From contig JANODX010000157.1 of the NCBI GenBank assembly GCA_031412915.1, positions 1-64,000 of the forward strand: a DNA stretch of 64,000 nucleotides. The letters run 5' to 3'. Under the pieces are notes generated by a model. It saw only the letters and a list, made by a program, of their open reading frames with translations, had not been told where the DNA came from and searched no databases. Positions 8,518 to 17,501 of this stretch are shown here, piece after piece. Origin of the DNA: JAGNNV01 sp031412915 (GTDB taxonomy: Bacteria > Acidobacteriota > Vicinamibacteria > Fen-336 > JAGNNV01). The position numbers were made by a program, and so were the translations under genes. Numbering within the stretch: position 1 is the stretch's first letter; each line of letters begins with the position of its first letter.

Positions 8518-9867
8518 TTACGCGCGGATCAGAGCCAGCACCTCGTCGCGTCGCTTCTCCATTTCGCCCTGCGAATACGCTTCGAGATTCAGTCGAAGCA
8601 GGGGCTCCGTGTTCGAACCGCGAACGTTGAAATGCCAGTCGTCGAAGTCCACCGACACCCCGTCGAGCCTGGTCACCCGGCCGGCCCTGAAGCGCTCCTC
8701 GATGAGAGCGAGGGCGCGCGGCACATCGGCCACCTTTGAGTTGACCTCTCCGGAGATGAAGTACTTCGCCCGGTAGGGGGCGAGAAGTTCGGACAGCTTC
8801 TTTCCCGACCCGCAAACCAGTTCGAGCATCAGAAGGGCCGGAATCATGCCGTTGTCGGCGAACCAGTTGTCTCGGAAGTAGTAGTGCGCGGACACTTCGC
8901 CGCCGTAGACCGCGTTCAACTCGCGCATCCTCACCTTCATGAACGCGTGGCCCACGCGGTGCATCACGGGGACGCCGCCCGCGGCCCTGACGCTGTCCGC
9001 CACCGCGCGGGACGCCCGGACGTCGTACACGATGGTGGCACCCGGCTCGCGTTTCGAGAACATGACGCCGAGCAGCGCGGTCACGAAATCCCCGGGAATG
9101 AACTCGCCGGTGTCGTCGATGAAGAAACACCGATCCGCGTCTCCGTCCCACGCGATTCCGAGATCGGCGCCCTTCTGCTTCACCGCGGCGATGACGTCGC
9201 GCCGGTTCTCCTCCACCAGAGGGTCGGCGGGGTGATTGGGGAAGTTTCCGTCCGGGGTGAAGAAGAGGTCGGTGCGTTCGAAGGGCAGTCTGGCAAAGAC
9301 GCGTTCTGCGGCTGGGCCGCCCATGCCGTTTCCCGCGTCGAGGACGATCTTGAGGGGCCGGAGCTTCGTCACGTCGATGAAGCTCAGGCAGTGCTCCACG
9401 AACGCCGCCCCAAAGTCCTGCTTCGAAACTGTTCCCGTTTTCCCCGCGAAAGGGGCAGGCTCGGGACCAAGGGCTCCCTCCCGCACCTCCCCGATGCCCG
9501 CGTCGCCGGAGAGGGCGACCGCACCCGCGCGCACCAGTTTGATTCCGTTGTACTGCTTCGGATTGTGGGACGCGGTCACCATGGCCCCGCCGTCGAGGCC
9601 TCCGCTCGCCACCGCGAAATAGAGGGTGTCCGTCGAAACCATGCCGATATCGATGACGTTTGCTCCCTCAGAGGTCGCACCCTCGCTGAAGGCCTCGGCC
9701 AGATCGGGCGAGGTGTCGCGCATGTCCCGCCCGATGGCGATGGTCTTCGCCTTCAGGTAGTCGACGAAGGCGGTTCCGATGCGCCGAGCCAGGGGAGGAT
9801 TCAGTTCACTGGGACTCAGGCCGCGGATGTCGTAGGCCTTGAAAATTGCGGAGATAGCGGAGTTCAT
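8518..9867 (-). CDS. Phosphomannomutase/phosphoglucomutase
   Basis: 449 aa alpha-D-phosphohexomutase, bacterial PMM/PGM type. The phosphoserine loop TASHNP is present with catalytic Ser at residue 100. The metal loop WDGDADR and the C-terminal phosphate-binding RGSNTEPLLRLNLEA follow in the normal order. It interconverts hexose 6- and 1-phosphates for nucleotide-sugar synthesis. The upstream neighbour on the same strand is a sugar-1-phosphate nucleotidyltransferase, 39 bases away, so the pair supplies activated sugar, probably GDP-mannose or a similar sugar. Mannose versus glucose preference cannot be read from the sequence. Confidence 0.92.
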   Translation of the reverse strand: MNSAISAIFKAYDIRGLSPSELNPPLARRIGTAFVDYLKAKTIAIGRDMRDTSPDLAEAFSEGATSEGANVIDIGMVSTDTLYFAVASGGLDGGAMVTASHNPKQYNGIKLVRAGAVALSGDAGIGEVREGALGPEPAPFAGKTGTVSKQDFGAAFVEHCLSFIDVTKLRPLKIVLDAGNGMGGPAAERVFARLPFERTDLFFTPDGNFPNHPADPLVEENRRDVIAAVKQKGADLGIAWDGDADRCFFIDDTGEFIPGDFVTALLGVMFSKREPGATIVYDVRASRAVADSVRAAGGVPVMHRVGHAFMKVRMRELNAVYGGEVSAHYYFRDNWFADNGMIPALLMLELVCGSGKKLSELLAPYRAKYFISGEVNSKVADVPRALALIEERFRAGRVTRLDGVSVDFDDWHFNVRGSNTEPLLRLNLEAYSQGEMEKRRDEVLALIRA

Positions 9868-9906
9868 GGTTCAGTCGGTCCTTGCTGCGAGGGTGATTTC
9901 TGGGCC

Positions 9907-10965
9907 CTAGGCACTGCAGGAGTGGTCGCTCACGACCGTTCCCTCGCCCAGCACCGCTCCTGGGAGTACGCGGCAGTGCCGCCCGATTCGCACGTTGTGG
10001 CCTAGCAACGCGCCCTCGACCGTCGAACTCGCTCCTATCTCCGTGCCGCCCCAGACCACACTTCTTCGCACCGCGCCGCCCATGACTCGAACGTTCGAGG
10101 TGAGGGTGGCTCCATCTTCGATTCTGGAGTCGGGACCGATGTGACAACCAGCACCGACGTAGAAGCTGCCTTCGAAGACGGCGCCTGGGTCGACGACAGC
10201 CGTTTCGTCCACGAAGCCTTTCCCGAGCGGCCGGGCCGCGATGTCGCAGGGGAAGCGGCGGGACAACAGATCCAGGTGGACCTGGAGGTATTTCTGGGGA
10301 GTGCCGATATCGATCCAGTAGCCCTCGTGGGTGTGCCCCTGGACGCGCTCTCCGCTCGCGATCAGCGAGGGGAAGTAGCCGCGCTCGATCGAATAGGGGA
10401 CGCCTCGCGGCATAAGGGACAGAGTGCGAGTCTCGAGGACGTAGAGCCCGGCGTTGATCTTGTTGGTGGTGATCTCCTCCGGCTTCGGTTTCTCGACGAA
10501 CCGCTGGACGCGCCCGGTGGCGTCGGTTTCAACGAGGCCGTAGGCGGAGGGATTGTCCACGGGATGAAGCACGATGGTGGCGGCGGCCCGAGTCTCGTCG
10601 TGGAGGCGCAGAATGGCGGCCAGGTCCATGTCGGCGAGGACGTCGCCATTCATGACCACCACCCGGTCGCCGAGGGAACCTTCGGCGTTCCTGACCGCTC
10701 CGCCAGTTCCAAGCGGTGTCTCTTCCAGAACGTAGGTCAGGCGCACACCGAAGGCACGGCCGTCACCCAGCACGCTTCGAACCCGTTCGGGCCGGAAGGC
10801 CACGCACAGGACGACGTCCACGATCCCGGCCTTGCGAAGGAGATCGAGTTGAAACCGCAGGAACGGTCGATCCAGGACGGGAACGACCGGCTTGGGGAGT
10901 TCCAGGGTGAGAGGCCGAAGCCTCGTGCCCTCACCGCCCACCAGAATGATCGCGCTCGTGCCCAT
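9907..10965 (-). CDS. Sugar-1-phosphate nucleotidyltransferase (GDP-mannose pyrophosphorylase-like)
   Basis: 352 aa from ATG 10965; a GTG at 10986 is an in-frame alternative, but the family's conserved N-terminus starts at MGTSAIILVGGEGTRLRPLT. Residues 4-230 form the nucleotidyltransferase domain (GGEGTRLRPLT signature, VVMNGDVLADMDL). The last 110 residues are left-handed beta-helix hexapeptide repeats (PDSRIEDGATL, RIGRHCRVLPGAVLGEG). It makes an NDP-sugar from a sugar 1-phosphate and NTP. It is likely co-transcribed with the downstream phosphohexomutase. The nucleotide used (GTP or another) is not certain. Confidence 0.88.
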   Translation of the reverse strand: MGTSAIILVGGEGTRLRPLTLELPKPVVPVLDRPFLRFQLDLLRKAGIVDVVLCVAFRPERVRSVLGDGRAFGVRLTYVLEETPLGTGGAVRNAEGSLGDRVVVMNGDVLADMDLAAILRLHDETRAAATIVLHPVDNPSAYGLVETDATGRVQRFVEKPKPEEITTNKINAGLYVLETRTLSLMPRGVPYSIERGYFPSLIASGERVQGHTHEGYWIDIGTPQKYLQVHLDLLSRRFPCDIAARPLGKGFVDETAVVDPGAVFEGSFYVGAGCHIGPDSRIEDGATLTSNVRVMGGAVRRSVVWGGTEIGASSTVEGALLGHNVRIGRHCRVLPGAVLGEGTVVSDHSCSA

Positions 10966-11028
10966 CGGGAATCCGCAACTTATCACCGCCTTTGCGGTTG
11001 CTCTGATACAATTCCGTCGTCGACTCGA

Positions 11029-11105
<77 letters not shown>

Positions 11106-11169
11106 GTCGGATCTCGATCGGCGCGCGTTCATTCCGGCCCGTCGGTCTTTCTTGGGAGCGCGGTCCAGC

Positions 11170-12012
11170 GTGAGGTTCGACAGCGTTGTGTTCGCGGACA
11201 GCGCCTGGGTGGCCGCTCTCTCGTGCCTTGGCCGGCTCAAGGCCGAGCGGGACGCCGGTCGCAGGACCCTGGTGATCCCTCTCGTAGAGAGCTCCGGAGC
11301 CGACGCCATAAGCGCGCGCGGGCTCGGTTCCGTTCGCGGGCTCGATGACCTCGAATCGGAGATCGGCGGGGTCGGCGCTTCGCTCCCCTTGCGCGAGCGG
11401 ATGGTGGTCATGATCAAGCGGTTCGGTCCAAAGCACGTCCTGGCTCCCCTCGGCCTCCTCGGCGCCCCGCAGACCGTCGATTATTTCGACACGCTTGTGT
11501 CCGCTCTCAGCATCGACCGCGGGCGCGACCTCCTGTTCTTCGAAGAGCGGCCCGAGTGCCTGGTGCCGGAAGCGGTGCCGCTTCGGCTCGCCACCAAGGG
11601 GGTGCGCCTCCCTCCGGCAACCGAGCTTCGGTTGCCTCGCCGCTACGCTTCCTTCCGCCTTCGATTGGTTGCCGGTCTTGGGGTCCCTCCGATCTTCGGG
11701 GGCGTGCGCGAACGCTCTCGATTGTCGCGGACGCTGAGGACGGCGTTCGAAGATGCGAAGGATTGGGATCCTCAGCGTTCTCTAGGACCCAAGCTCCAGC
11801 CCGTGACGGAGCCCTGGCGCGACGCGGACACAACCGACTTGTTCAGGTTCGCCGCGGAACTGGGTCAAGAGTCGCGGCTCGGATCGGCGAAATCGTTCGG
11901 GCAGGGATTGGCCCGTCATGCCGCGAGTGCCGGGAGCCAAACGCCGATCGAGCGATGCTGGCTCTCTTTGCCGCACTCGCATGGGACAGATCCGGCGGGC
12001 GACGCCTACTAG
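11170..12012 (+). CDS. PIG-L/LmbE-like protein lacking the metal motif
   Basis: 280 aa from GTG 11170 with GGGAG about 11 bases upstream; TTG 11152 is an alternative. The layout resembles PIG-L de-N-acetylases: an opening strand, an AALSCLGRL segment where LmbE proteins have LGCGG, a RRTLVIPLV strand, then VLAPLGLLGAPQTVDYFDTL and LLFFEERPE, which match the family's later blocks. The HPDDE zinc motif is replaced by ADSAW and the HxxH is missing, so deacetylase activity is unlikely. The fold call is a judgement from pattern and is unverified. Its stop codon overlaps the stop of the convergent gene at 12009. Confidence 0.5.
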   Translation: MRFDSVVFADSAWVAALSCLGRLKAERDAGRRTLVIPLVESSGADAISARGLGSVRGLDDLESEIGGVGASLPLRERMVVMIKRFGPKHVLAPLGLLGAPQTVDYFDTLVSALSIDRGRDLLFFEERPECLVPEAVPLRLATKGVRLPPATELRLPRRYASFRLRLVAGLGVPPIFGGVRERSRLSRTLRTAFEDAKDWDPQRSLGPKLQPVTEPWRDADTTDLFRFAAELGQESRLGSAKSFGQGLARHAASAGSQTPIERCWLSLPHSHGTDPAGDAY

Positions 12013-12515
12013 CGAAGCGGAACGTCCCTGGCATTCGCCCACCGGGTTGGGTCTTGAAGCCAGAGCGTGTTGAGGTACACGCGAATGGCGGACGGCGATT
12101 CGGACGCCAGGGAACCACAGGCCTTCTTGAGGTCGTCCAGGCCGATCGGTTCCGTGGCCTCGTCTTTCAAAAGGCCGTCTTCGTGGGCGAGACCGAGGGC
12201 ATCGAGAAACGCGATGAGCATGGGCTTTCTGGGACCCAGGTGAAGGGCCACGAGAAGGGAAGAGGCGAGGACCTCGCCGGGATCGCGGACGGTGGCCACG
12301 ACGCGGGCCTGCGCTTCAAGCGGGAGCTTTCGAGCCGCCACCGGTCGCATCTTGCGCGCGTCCGCCACCACCGCGATCACGCTGCCGCGGATGAGAGGCG
12401 AGGGATCCTTGACCAATTCCGTGGCCGCCATGGTCTTCTCCTCCGGCGAGAGGGCCTTCCAAAGACGGTTGCACGTCGTTTGCCAAGGGTCGTCCGGTGG
12501 GGCCGCGGTCGTCAT
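12009..12515 (-). CDS. Conserved-looking hypothetical protein
   Basis: 168 aa from ATG 12515, with GAGG just upstream. No family is recognised. Composition suggests an all-helical soluble protein: residues about 15-60 (ALSPEEKTMAATELVKD, SVIAVVADARKM) and 85-125 look like HEAT-type paired helices. A VYLNTLWLQDP segment comes near the end. No signal peptide or membrane segment is seen. It is divergent from the sirtuin gene (39 bases between starts), so they may share a regulatory region. Confidence 0.6.
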   Translation of the reverse strand: MTTAAPPDDPWQTTCNRLWKALSPEEKTMAATELVKDPSPLIRGSVIAVVADARKMRPVAARKLPLEAQARVVATVRDPGEVLASSLLVALHLGPRKPMLIAFLDALGLAHEDGLLKDEATEPIGLDDLKKACGSLASESPSAIRVYLNTLWLQDPTRWANARDVPLR

Positions 12516-12554
12516 CGCCTCGAAGCATATAGTCCCTCGGTATGTGGGCCCACG

Positions 12555-13406
12555 GTGAAGCCTGAACCGAACGCGCGGGCTCTCCCCTTGCCCGGAACGC
12601 GGTCCCTCGACGCGTTCGTCAGGAGCGCACCGCGGCTCTTCGTTCTGACCGGGGCCGGCTGCAGCACGGCCGCGGGTATCCCCGACTATCGCGACGATCA
12701 GGGTGCCTGGAAGCACCGCCCTCCGGTTCAGTTCCAGGACTTCATCAATTCGCCGGCCACCCGGCAGCGGTATTGGGCGCGAAGTCTGGTCGGCTGGGCC
12801 CGGGTGGCGGGGGCCAGTCCCACGCTGGCCCACGTGGCCCTTGCCGCCCTGGAGAAGATGGGCGCGGTCTCGACGCTCGTAACCCAGAACGTCGACGGTC
12901 TCCATCAGAAAGCGGGAAGTCGGGCGGTTACGGACCTGCATGGGCGGCTCGATACGGTGCGCTGCCTCGAGTGCGGCGCCACCGTGTCGCGGGGAGTCAT
13001 ACAGGACGAGCTCGTGGCCCGCAATCCGCGGTGGGCGAGGCTCACGGCCGTGGACGCGCCGGATGGGGATGCGCAGCTCCAGGGTCCTTTCGGCGATGTG
13101 GCGGTGCCCCCGTGTCGCGCGTGTGGCGGAATGCTCAAACCGGACGTTGTGTTCTTCGGTGAGAACGTTCCGAAGAGACGGGTGGCGGACTGCTACGCCG
13201 CCCTTGGAGGCGCTGACGGTGTTCTCGTGGTGGGATCCTCGTTGATGGTCTTCTCCGGATACCGCTTCTGTCTGGCCGCCGCGGAGATGGGGAAGCCGCT
13301 GGCCGTCGTGAATCGCGGGAAGACGCGTGCGGATCACCTGGCCCATCTGAAAGTCGAGGGCGAATGCGGGGCCGTGCTCGAGGGCCTGGTTAAAGAAATC
13401 AGCTGA
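12555..13406 (+). CDS. Sir2-family NAD-dependent protein deacylase
   Basis: 283 aa from GTG 12555, the first start after an upstream stop-free run that is only antisense to the neighbour. The NAD-binding GAGCSTAAGIPDYR, the TQNVDGLH motif and catalytic His129 (DLHG) are all present. Four zinc cysteines are visible (Cys137, 140, 187, 190; CLEC and CRAC). The TQNVDGLHQKAGS form and length are those of class II (SIRT4-like) sirtuins, which remove acyl groups or ADP-ribosylate. The partner protein is unknown. No acetyltransferase is nearby. Confidence 0.9.
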   Translation: MKPEPNARALPLPGTRSLDAFVRSAPRLFVLTGAGCSTAAGIPDYRDDQGAWKHRPPVQFQDFINSPATRQRYWARSLVGWARVAGASPTLAHVALAALEKMGAVSTLVTQNVDGLHQKAGSRAVTDLHGRLDTVRCLECGATVSRGVIQDELVARNPRWARLTAVDAPDGDAQLQGPFGDVAVPPCRACGGMLKPDVVFFGENVPKRRVADCYAALGGADGVLVVGSSLMVFSGYRFCLAAAEMGKPLAVVNRGKTRADHLAHLKVEGECGAVLEGLVKEIS

Positions 13407-13427
13407 TCGAGCGCCCCCTGGGACCGC

Positions 13428-14255
13428 TCAGGGCCAGAGGGCGAAGCCGGCGAGGATGATCACGGCGGAGACGATCCGTCGCGTGCCGAAGGGCTCCTTC
13501 AAGACCAGCGCTCCCAGGATGGTCGCGAAAAGGACGGACGTTTCGCGAAGCACCGCGGCTCGTCCAATCGACCCCTGCGCGAACGCCCAGACCGCGATCC
13601 CGTAACTGACACCGGCCACGGCCGCCGCTCCAAGTCGCGGTCCGATGGCTCCGAGGCTGAGGCCCAGGTTCACGCCCCGGCGGGTCGCGAGGATGTAGGC
13701 GGGGAGAAGCGGGGCGGTGACGATGTTCATCCACACCACGTACTTGAGCGGATGACCCGAGGTTCGGGCTCCCATGGCGTCGACGATGGAGTAGGCCGCG
13801 GTGAAGACTCCGCTGAGGAGCGGATAGCCGAGGGTCCGGCCAAGCGGAGCACCGGAGCCGGCGGTGGTGAAGGCCAGGCTCGCGATACCCGCCGAGGAAA
13901 CGCAGATTCCAAGCCACTCGCGGGGCGCGAGGGTGTCGATTCCCAGGGCGGACGACGCGATCGCCGCTCCCAGGGCCGCGGTGCCGCGGGCCAGGGGGTA
14001 GGCCTGCGAGAGGTCGCCGTGCCGGTAGGAGAGGAGGACCAGAGCGAAGTAGATGTTCTGGAGAAGAGTGGTGGCGATCAGGTACGGCCAAACCGCGGGG
14101 GTAGGAAAGCCGATGAACGGAACGGCGGCCAAACTGGCCAGCCCGCTAAGGCCCATGATCCAGGCCAGGGACAAGGTTCGGTCGCCGTCGTTCTTCACGA
14201 ACGCGTTCCAGCCTGCGTGCAGCAGAGCCGAACAGAGTATGAGAGCGCTGACCAT
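13428..14255 (-). CDS. EamA/DMT-superfamily transporter
   Basis: 275 aa from ATG 14255. About ten hydrophobic segments arranged as two EamA halves are visible, for example LGAAIASSALGI and AVLRETSVLFATILGALVLKEPFG; the latter is the family's conserved end block (E...SVLFA..LG...LKEP). This inner-membrane family exports or imports small metabolites. The substrate cannot be told. It is divergent from the class V aminotransferase gene, with 48 bases between the starts, and convergent with the sirtuin gene. Confidence 0.85.
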   Translation of the reverse strand: MVSALILCSALLHAGWNAFVKNDGDRTLSLAWIMGLSGLASLAAVPFIGFPTPAVWPYLIATTLLQNIYFALVLLSYRHGDLSQAYPLARGTAALGAAIASSALGIDTLAPREWLGICVSSAGIASLAFTTAGSGAPLGRTLGYPLLSGVFTAAYSIVDAMGARTSGHPLKYVVWMNIVTAPLLPAYILATRRGVNLGLSLGAIGPRLGAAAVAGVSYGIAVWAFAQGSIGRAAVLRETSVLFATILGALVLKEPFGTRRIVSAVIILAGFALWP

Positions 14256-14303
14256 GGGAAACCGCGTATTCTGAGGCCAATCAGTTATCGGAGAGGGAGA
14301 ACG

Positions 14304-15587
14304 ATGGAAAACAGGCGAGACTTCCTGGGGGCGCTTTCCGTCGCGCCCGTGGTTCACGGTTTGCTGGGCCGGGCGTGGGCCGAGCCGTCCCTTCAACCCT
14401 CGGGAGCGCCCGCCGATGCCGCAGTCTTCGCCCGATTGCGCGGCGACTTCGCTTTCCCCCGGGACGTGACGTACTGCAATACCGGCACGCTTGGGGCCAT
14501 GCCCCGGGAGGTTCTGGAGGCCATGGTCGGCGGCCTGCGCAGCACCGAAGCTCTCCTACCCGACTGGCCCTATTTTCAGGCGGACGGAGAACCTCTGACC
14601 GGCTATCAGCCGTTGCTCGCCGCCCGAAGCGCGGCCGCCCGATTCCTGGGAGCGGAGGCCGACGAGGTGGCCCTCACCCAGAACGCCACCATGGGGATGA
14701 ACGATCTGGGCAACGGCATCGACTGGCAGAAAGGCGACGAAGTCGTGACCACGGATCAGGAACACGGAGGCGCCGTCTCGATCTTCCGCCTGATGGCGAA
14801 GCGGCGGGGTATCGTGGTGAAGGAGTTGCCTCTCGCCCGCGCGACGGGCGGCGGTCCGGCGGCGATCGTGGCGATGTTCCGGGAGGCCATGACAGAGAGG
14901 ACGCGCGCGATGATGGTCAGCCACATCACCTCGCAGTTCGGAATCCTCATGCCCGTCTCCGGTTTGATTCGCCTGGCTCGGGAACACGGCGTCTTGTCCC
15001 TCATCGACGGAGCGCAGGCGGTGGGTCAGATCAGAGTCGATGTTCGCGACCTCGGGTGCGATGCGTACGTGGCCAGCCCGCACAAGTGGTTGATGGCCCC
15101 GAAGGGCACGGGCTTGTTGTACGTCAAGCGAACCGCTCAGCCGCAGTTCTGGACCACGCTCGCGAGCTATCAGTGGGAGAGCCAGGAGCAGGGCGCATTT
15201 CGGTTCATGCAGTACGGCACGGGCAGCACCGCGGTCATCGATGGCCTGATGGCAGCACTTGCTCTCGCCGAGCGGAACGGGATGGACCGGGTGGAGCGGT
15301 GGGATCTTGGTTTGACCAGGCAGCTTCGCGACGGCCTTTCGAAGATCAAAGGCGCGGTGCTTTCGTCGCCTTCGGATCCGCGTTTGGCCTCCGCGATCAC
15401 CACGTTCCGGGTCGAAGGCGTCCTGGCTCGCGACCTTCAGAACGCACTGTGGGAGAAGAAGATTCGCGTACGGGCGCAAGGGGACGACAAGGGCGTCCGC
15501 CTCTCGGCCCATGTCTGTGTCGCGCCCGAGGACATCGACCGCGTCCTCGAGGTTGTTTCGGCCCTGGCCGCGAGGAGGGCGGCGTAG
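14304..15587 (+). CDS. Class V aminotransferase-fold PLP enzyme with Tat-like signal
   Basis: 427 aa from ATG 14304, with GGAGAGGGAG just upstream. The N-terminus MENRRDFLGALSVAPVV is a twin-arginine signal, so the enzyme is probably exported folded with its cofactor. The PLP site ASPHKWLMAPKGTG carries the Schiff-base lysine, and SLIDGAQAVGQ carries the conserved Asp. The family includes cysteine desulfurases and isopenicillin N epimerase-like proteins; the ordering here best fits the epimerase-like/desulfurase-like group. No sulfur-transfer cysteine loop is evident. Reaction unknown. Confidence 0.85.
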   Translation: MENRRDFLGALSVAPVVHGLLGRAWAEPSLQPSGAPADAAVFARLRGDFAFPRDVTYCNTGTLGAMPREVLEAMVGGLRSTEALLPDWPYFQADGEPLTGYQPLLAARSAAARFLGAEADEVALTQNATMGMNDLGNGIDWQKGDEVVTTDQEHGGAVSIFRLMAKRRGIVVKELPLARATGGGPAAIVAMFREAMTERTRAMMVSHITSQFGILMPVSGLIRLAREHGVLSLIDGAQAVGQIRVDVRDLGCDAYVASPHKWLMAPKGTGLLYVKRTAQPQFWTTLASYQWESQEQGAFRFMQYGTGSTAVIDGLMAALALAERNGMDRVERWDLGLTRQLRDGLSKIKGAVLSSPSDPRLASAITTFRVEGVLARDLQNALWEKKIRVRAQGDDKGVRLSAHVCVAPEDIDRVLEVVSALAARRAA

Positions 15588-15589
15588 AT

Positions 15590-15856
15590 GCCGGACCCTG
15601 GAACGAAGAAGTTTCGCGCTTCTATCGGGCGCTTCAGAAGTTCGACGATTGCCTGGCCGGCCCCGCGGAACTGAAGCCCTCGTGCGCCTCTCTTTTCCAA
15701 GGCCCGGTCGCGGATGCCCTGACCCATCTCGGTCAACTGTCCCTGCTTCGGCGGCAGGCCCAGGGGCCGGTCAAGGGTGAGAACTATTTCCAGGCGGAGA
15801 TCGTGGTGGGTCGCCTTGAACCCGCGATTCAGTCGCCACCGCGTCGGGAGTTCTGA
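15590..15856 (+). pseudogene. C-terminal remnant of a DinB-like protein
   Basis: This frame has no usable start of its own. It reads AGPWNEEVSRFYRALQKFDD, then DALTHLGQLSLLRRQAQGP, then ENYFQAEIVVGR and a PRREF end. That order matches the C-terminal half of the DinB-like four-helix family (the DALTH.GQL.lLRR block is characteristic). The N-terminal half is missing: the preceding bases encode the end of the aminotransferase in another frame, with the join 2 bases from its TAG stop. It looks like a gene truncated by deletion. A very short protein from another start cannot be excluded. Confidence 0.55.
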
Positions 15857-15880
15857 GCGCCGACGCGGGCAGGTCCGTTC

Positions 15881-16384
15881 TTAGTAAGTCTTCTTCGTCT
15901 CCATGCCGGCCCAGGATTTCAGCAGATCGGTGCACTCTCGCCGTGAAGCGCGATCGAGGATCACCCGACTTCCGCCCAGTCGCTTCAAGGTCGAATTGGA
16001 GATGGACAGTTCGTTGAAGCCCAGGCGCTTCACGTCCGCGATTCCTGTCCCGAAGACGATTCGGTCGATCTGGGCCCAGTGGATGGCCGAGAAGCACATC
16101 GGACACGGCTCGGTGGTCGAGTAGATCGTGCAACCCTTGAGGACGTGAGTGCCCAGATGCTTCGTGGCGCGGCCGATGGCGACGACTTCGGCGTGCTGCG
16201 TGGGATCGCCGGAGACGAGGACCCGATTGTGGGCGACCGCGACAATCAGGCCGCCCCGAACGACGCACGCCCCAAACGGACCGCCTTGCCCGCGCTGCAT
16301 GCCCGAGGAGGCCTCCCGGAGCGCCATGTGCATGAAGGCCTCGTCCTTGGCCTTCGCGGCAGGGGATTGGGTGGCTCGCGCCAT
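15881..16384 (-). CDS. Nucleoside/guanine deaminase-type zinc hydrolase
   Basis: 167 aa from ATG 16384; a GTG at 16417 is an in-frame alternative. The cytidine-deaminase-like zinc site is complete: HAEVVAIGRA supplies His and the proton-shuttle Glu, and TTEPCPMC supplies the two Cys. The later AIHWAQIDRIVFG and GFNEL blocks resemble guanine deaminase rather than the tRNA adenosine deaminase TadA, and the protein lacks TadA's typical C-terminal block. It would convert guanine to xanthine. It is divergent (86 bases) from allantoicase and near a xanthine dehydrogenase-type operon, which supports a purine-degradation role. Confidence 0.75.
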   Translation of the reverse strand: MARATQSPAAKAKDEAFMHMALREASSGMQRGQGGPFGACVVRGGLIVAVAHNRVLVSGDPTQHAEVVAIGRATKHLGTHVLKGCTIYSTTEPCPMCFSAIHWAQIDRIVFGTGIADVKRLGFNELSISNSTLKRLGGSRVILDRASRRECTDLLKSWAGMETKKTY

Positions 16385-16470
16385 AGGAGACGAGCTTACC
16401 GTCAGGGGGCGCCACACGGCACAAGGTGTACCATCACCCCACTTTTCGTGCCTTTTGGAGACCTTTTTTC

Positions 16471-17463
16471 TTGAGTGAAGACTTCACCAGCCTTGTCGAC
16501 CTTGCCTCGGCCCGCCTGGGGGGAAGGGTTCTATTCGCGAGTGACGAATTCTTCGCGTCGCGGCACAACCTTCTGAAAAGCGAGGGTCCCGTCGCGGTCG
16601 CCTCCAAGTTCACCTCAACTGGCGCGTGGATGGATGGCTGGGAGACCCGGCGCAAACGCGGCCCGGGCCACGATTGGTGCGTGATCGAGCTCGGATGGCG
16701 GGGCGTGGTCCATGGCGTCGACATCGATACCGCCTTCTTCACCGGCAACTTTCCCGAGAAAGCGTCGATCGACGCTTGCGACGTGACCACCGGGGTGACC
16801 CCGAAGACCGTCGGCCGGCTGCCCTGGAGTTCGATCCTGAGTCCGGTGGCGGTTCTCGGGAACGCGCATAATCGTTTCCCGGTCGCCATCAACCGCGCGG
16901 TGACCCACCTTCGGTTCCACATTTACCCGGACGGAGGGGTGGCCCGCCTGCATGCCTACGGCGAGGTGGTGGTTGACTGGAAGAAGAAGAAGGGCCTGGT
17001 GGATCTTGCCGCGATGGAAAACGGAGGCCGCGCCCTGCTCGCGAGCGACGAACACTACGGAGTCAAGAACAACCTTCTGTTGCCCGGCCGTGCGCCGAAC
17101 ATGGGCGAGGGGTGGCAGTCGCGCCGCCGGCGCGGGGCGGGGCACGATTGGGTGATCGTGCGGCTGGGGGCGCCCGGGCACATCGAGAAGATCGACATCG
17201 ACACGAACCACTTCAAGGGGAACTATCCCGATCGGGTCAGCATCGAGGCCGCGACTGCTCCGGCCGCGACGGTGGAGGACTTCGCCGCCGGCCGGGTTCC
17301 CTTCACCCCGCTTCTCCCGGAACAGAAGCTTCGTGCCCATCGACGGCATATCCTGGGGAAGGGTCTGGCCAGGCACAATGCGATCACCCATGTGCGCATG
17401 AATATCTTCCCGGACGGCGGCGTTTCCCGTCTGCGGGTCTACGGACGGCCTCGCCTGGCCTGA
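16471..17463 (+). CDS. alc: Allantoicase
   Basis: 330 aa. The start is TTG at 16471, placed by GGAG ten bases upstream; the first residues LSEDFTSLVDLAS match family N-termini. The protein consists of two related jelly-roll halves: GGRVLFASDEFFASRHNLL with GHDWCVIELG, and GGRALLASDEHYGVKNNLLLPG with GHDWVIVRLG. Both halves end in a YPDGGV- or FPDGGVSRLRVYG-type strand. It cleaves allantoate to ureidoglycolate and urea. Length is normal. No allantoinase or ureidoglycolate enzyme is in the window. Confidence 0.95.
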   Translation: MSEDFTSLVDLASARLGGRVLFASDEFFASRHNLLKSEGPVAVASKFTSTGAWMDGWETRRKRGPGHDWCVIELGWRGVVHGVDIDTAFFTGNFPEKASIDACDVTTGVTPKTVGRLPWSSILSPVAVLGNAHNRFPVAINRAVTHLRFHIYPDGGVARLHAYGEVVVDWKKKKGLVDLAAMENGGRALLASDEHYGVKNNLLLPGRAPNMGEGWQSRRRRGAGHDWVIVRLGAPGHIEKIDIDTNHFKGNYPDRVSIEAATAPAATVEDFAAGRVPFTPLLPEQKLRAHRRHILGKGLARHNAITHVRMNIFPDGGVSRLRVYGRPRLA

Positions 17464-17501
17464 CGCGGGTGCGTCGCTCCGGTCGGGCTCCAGGGCGGCG
17501 G

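Noticed and set aside
11556..12554. Upstream extension of the sirtuin frame
   Set aside because: It overlaps two better-supported genes and has no family text. The sirtuin family N-terminus fits the GTG at 12555.
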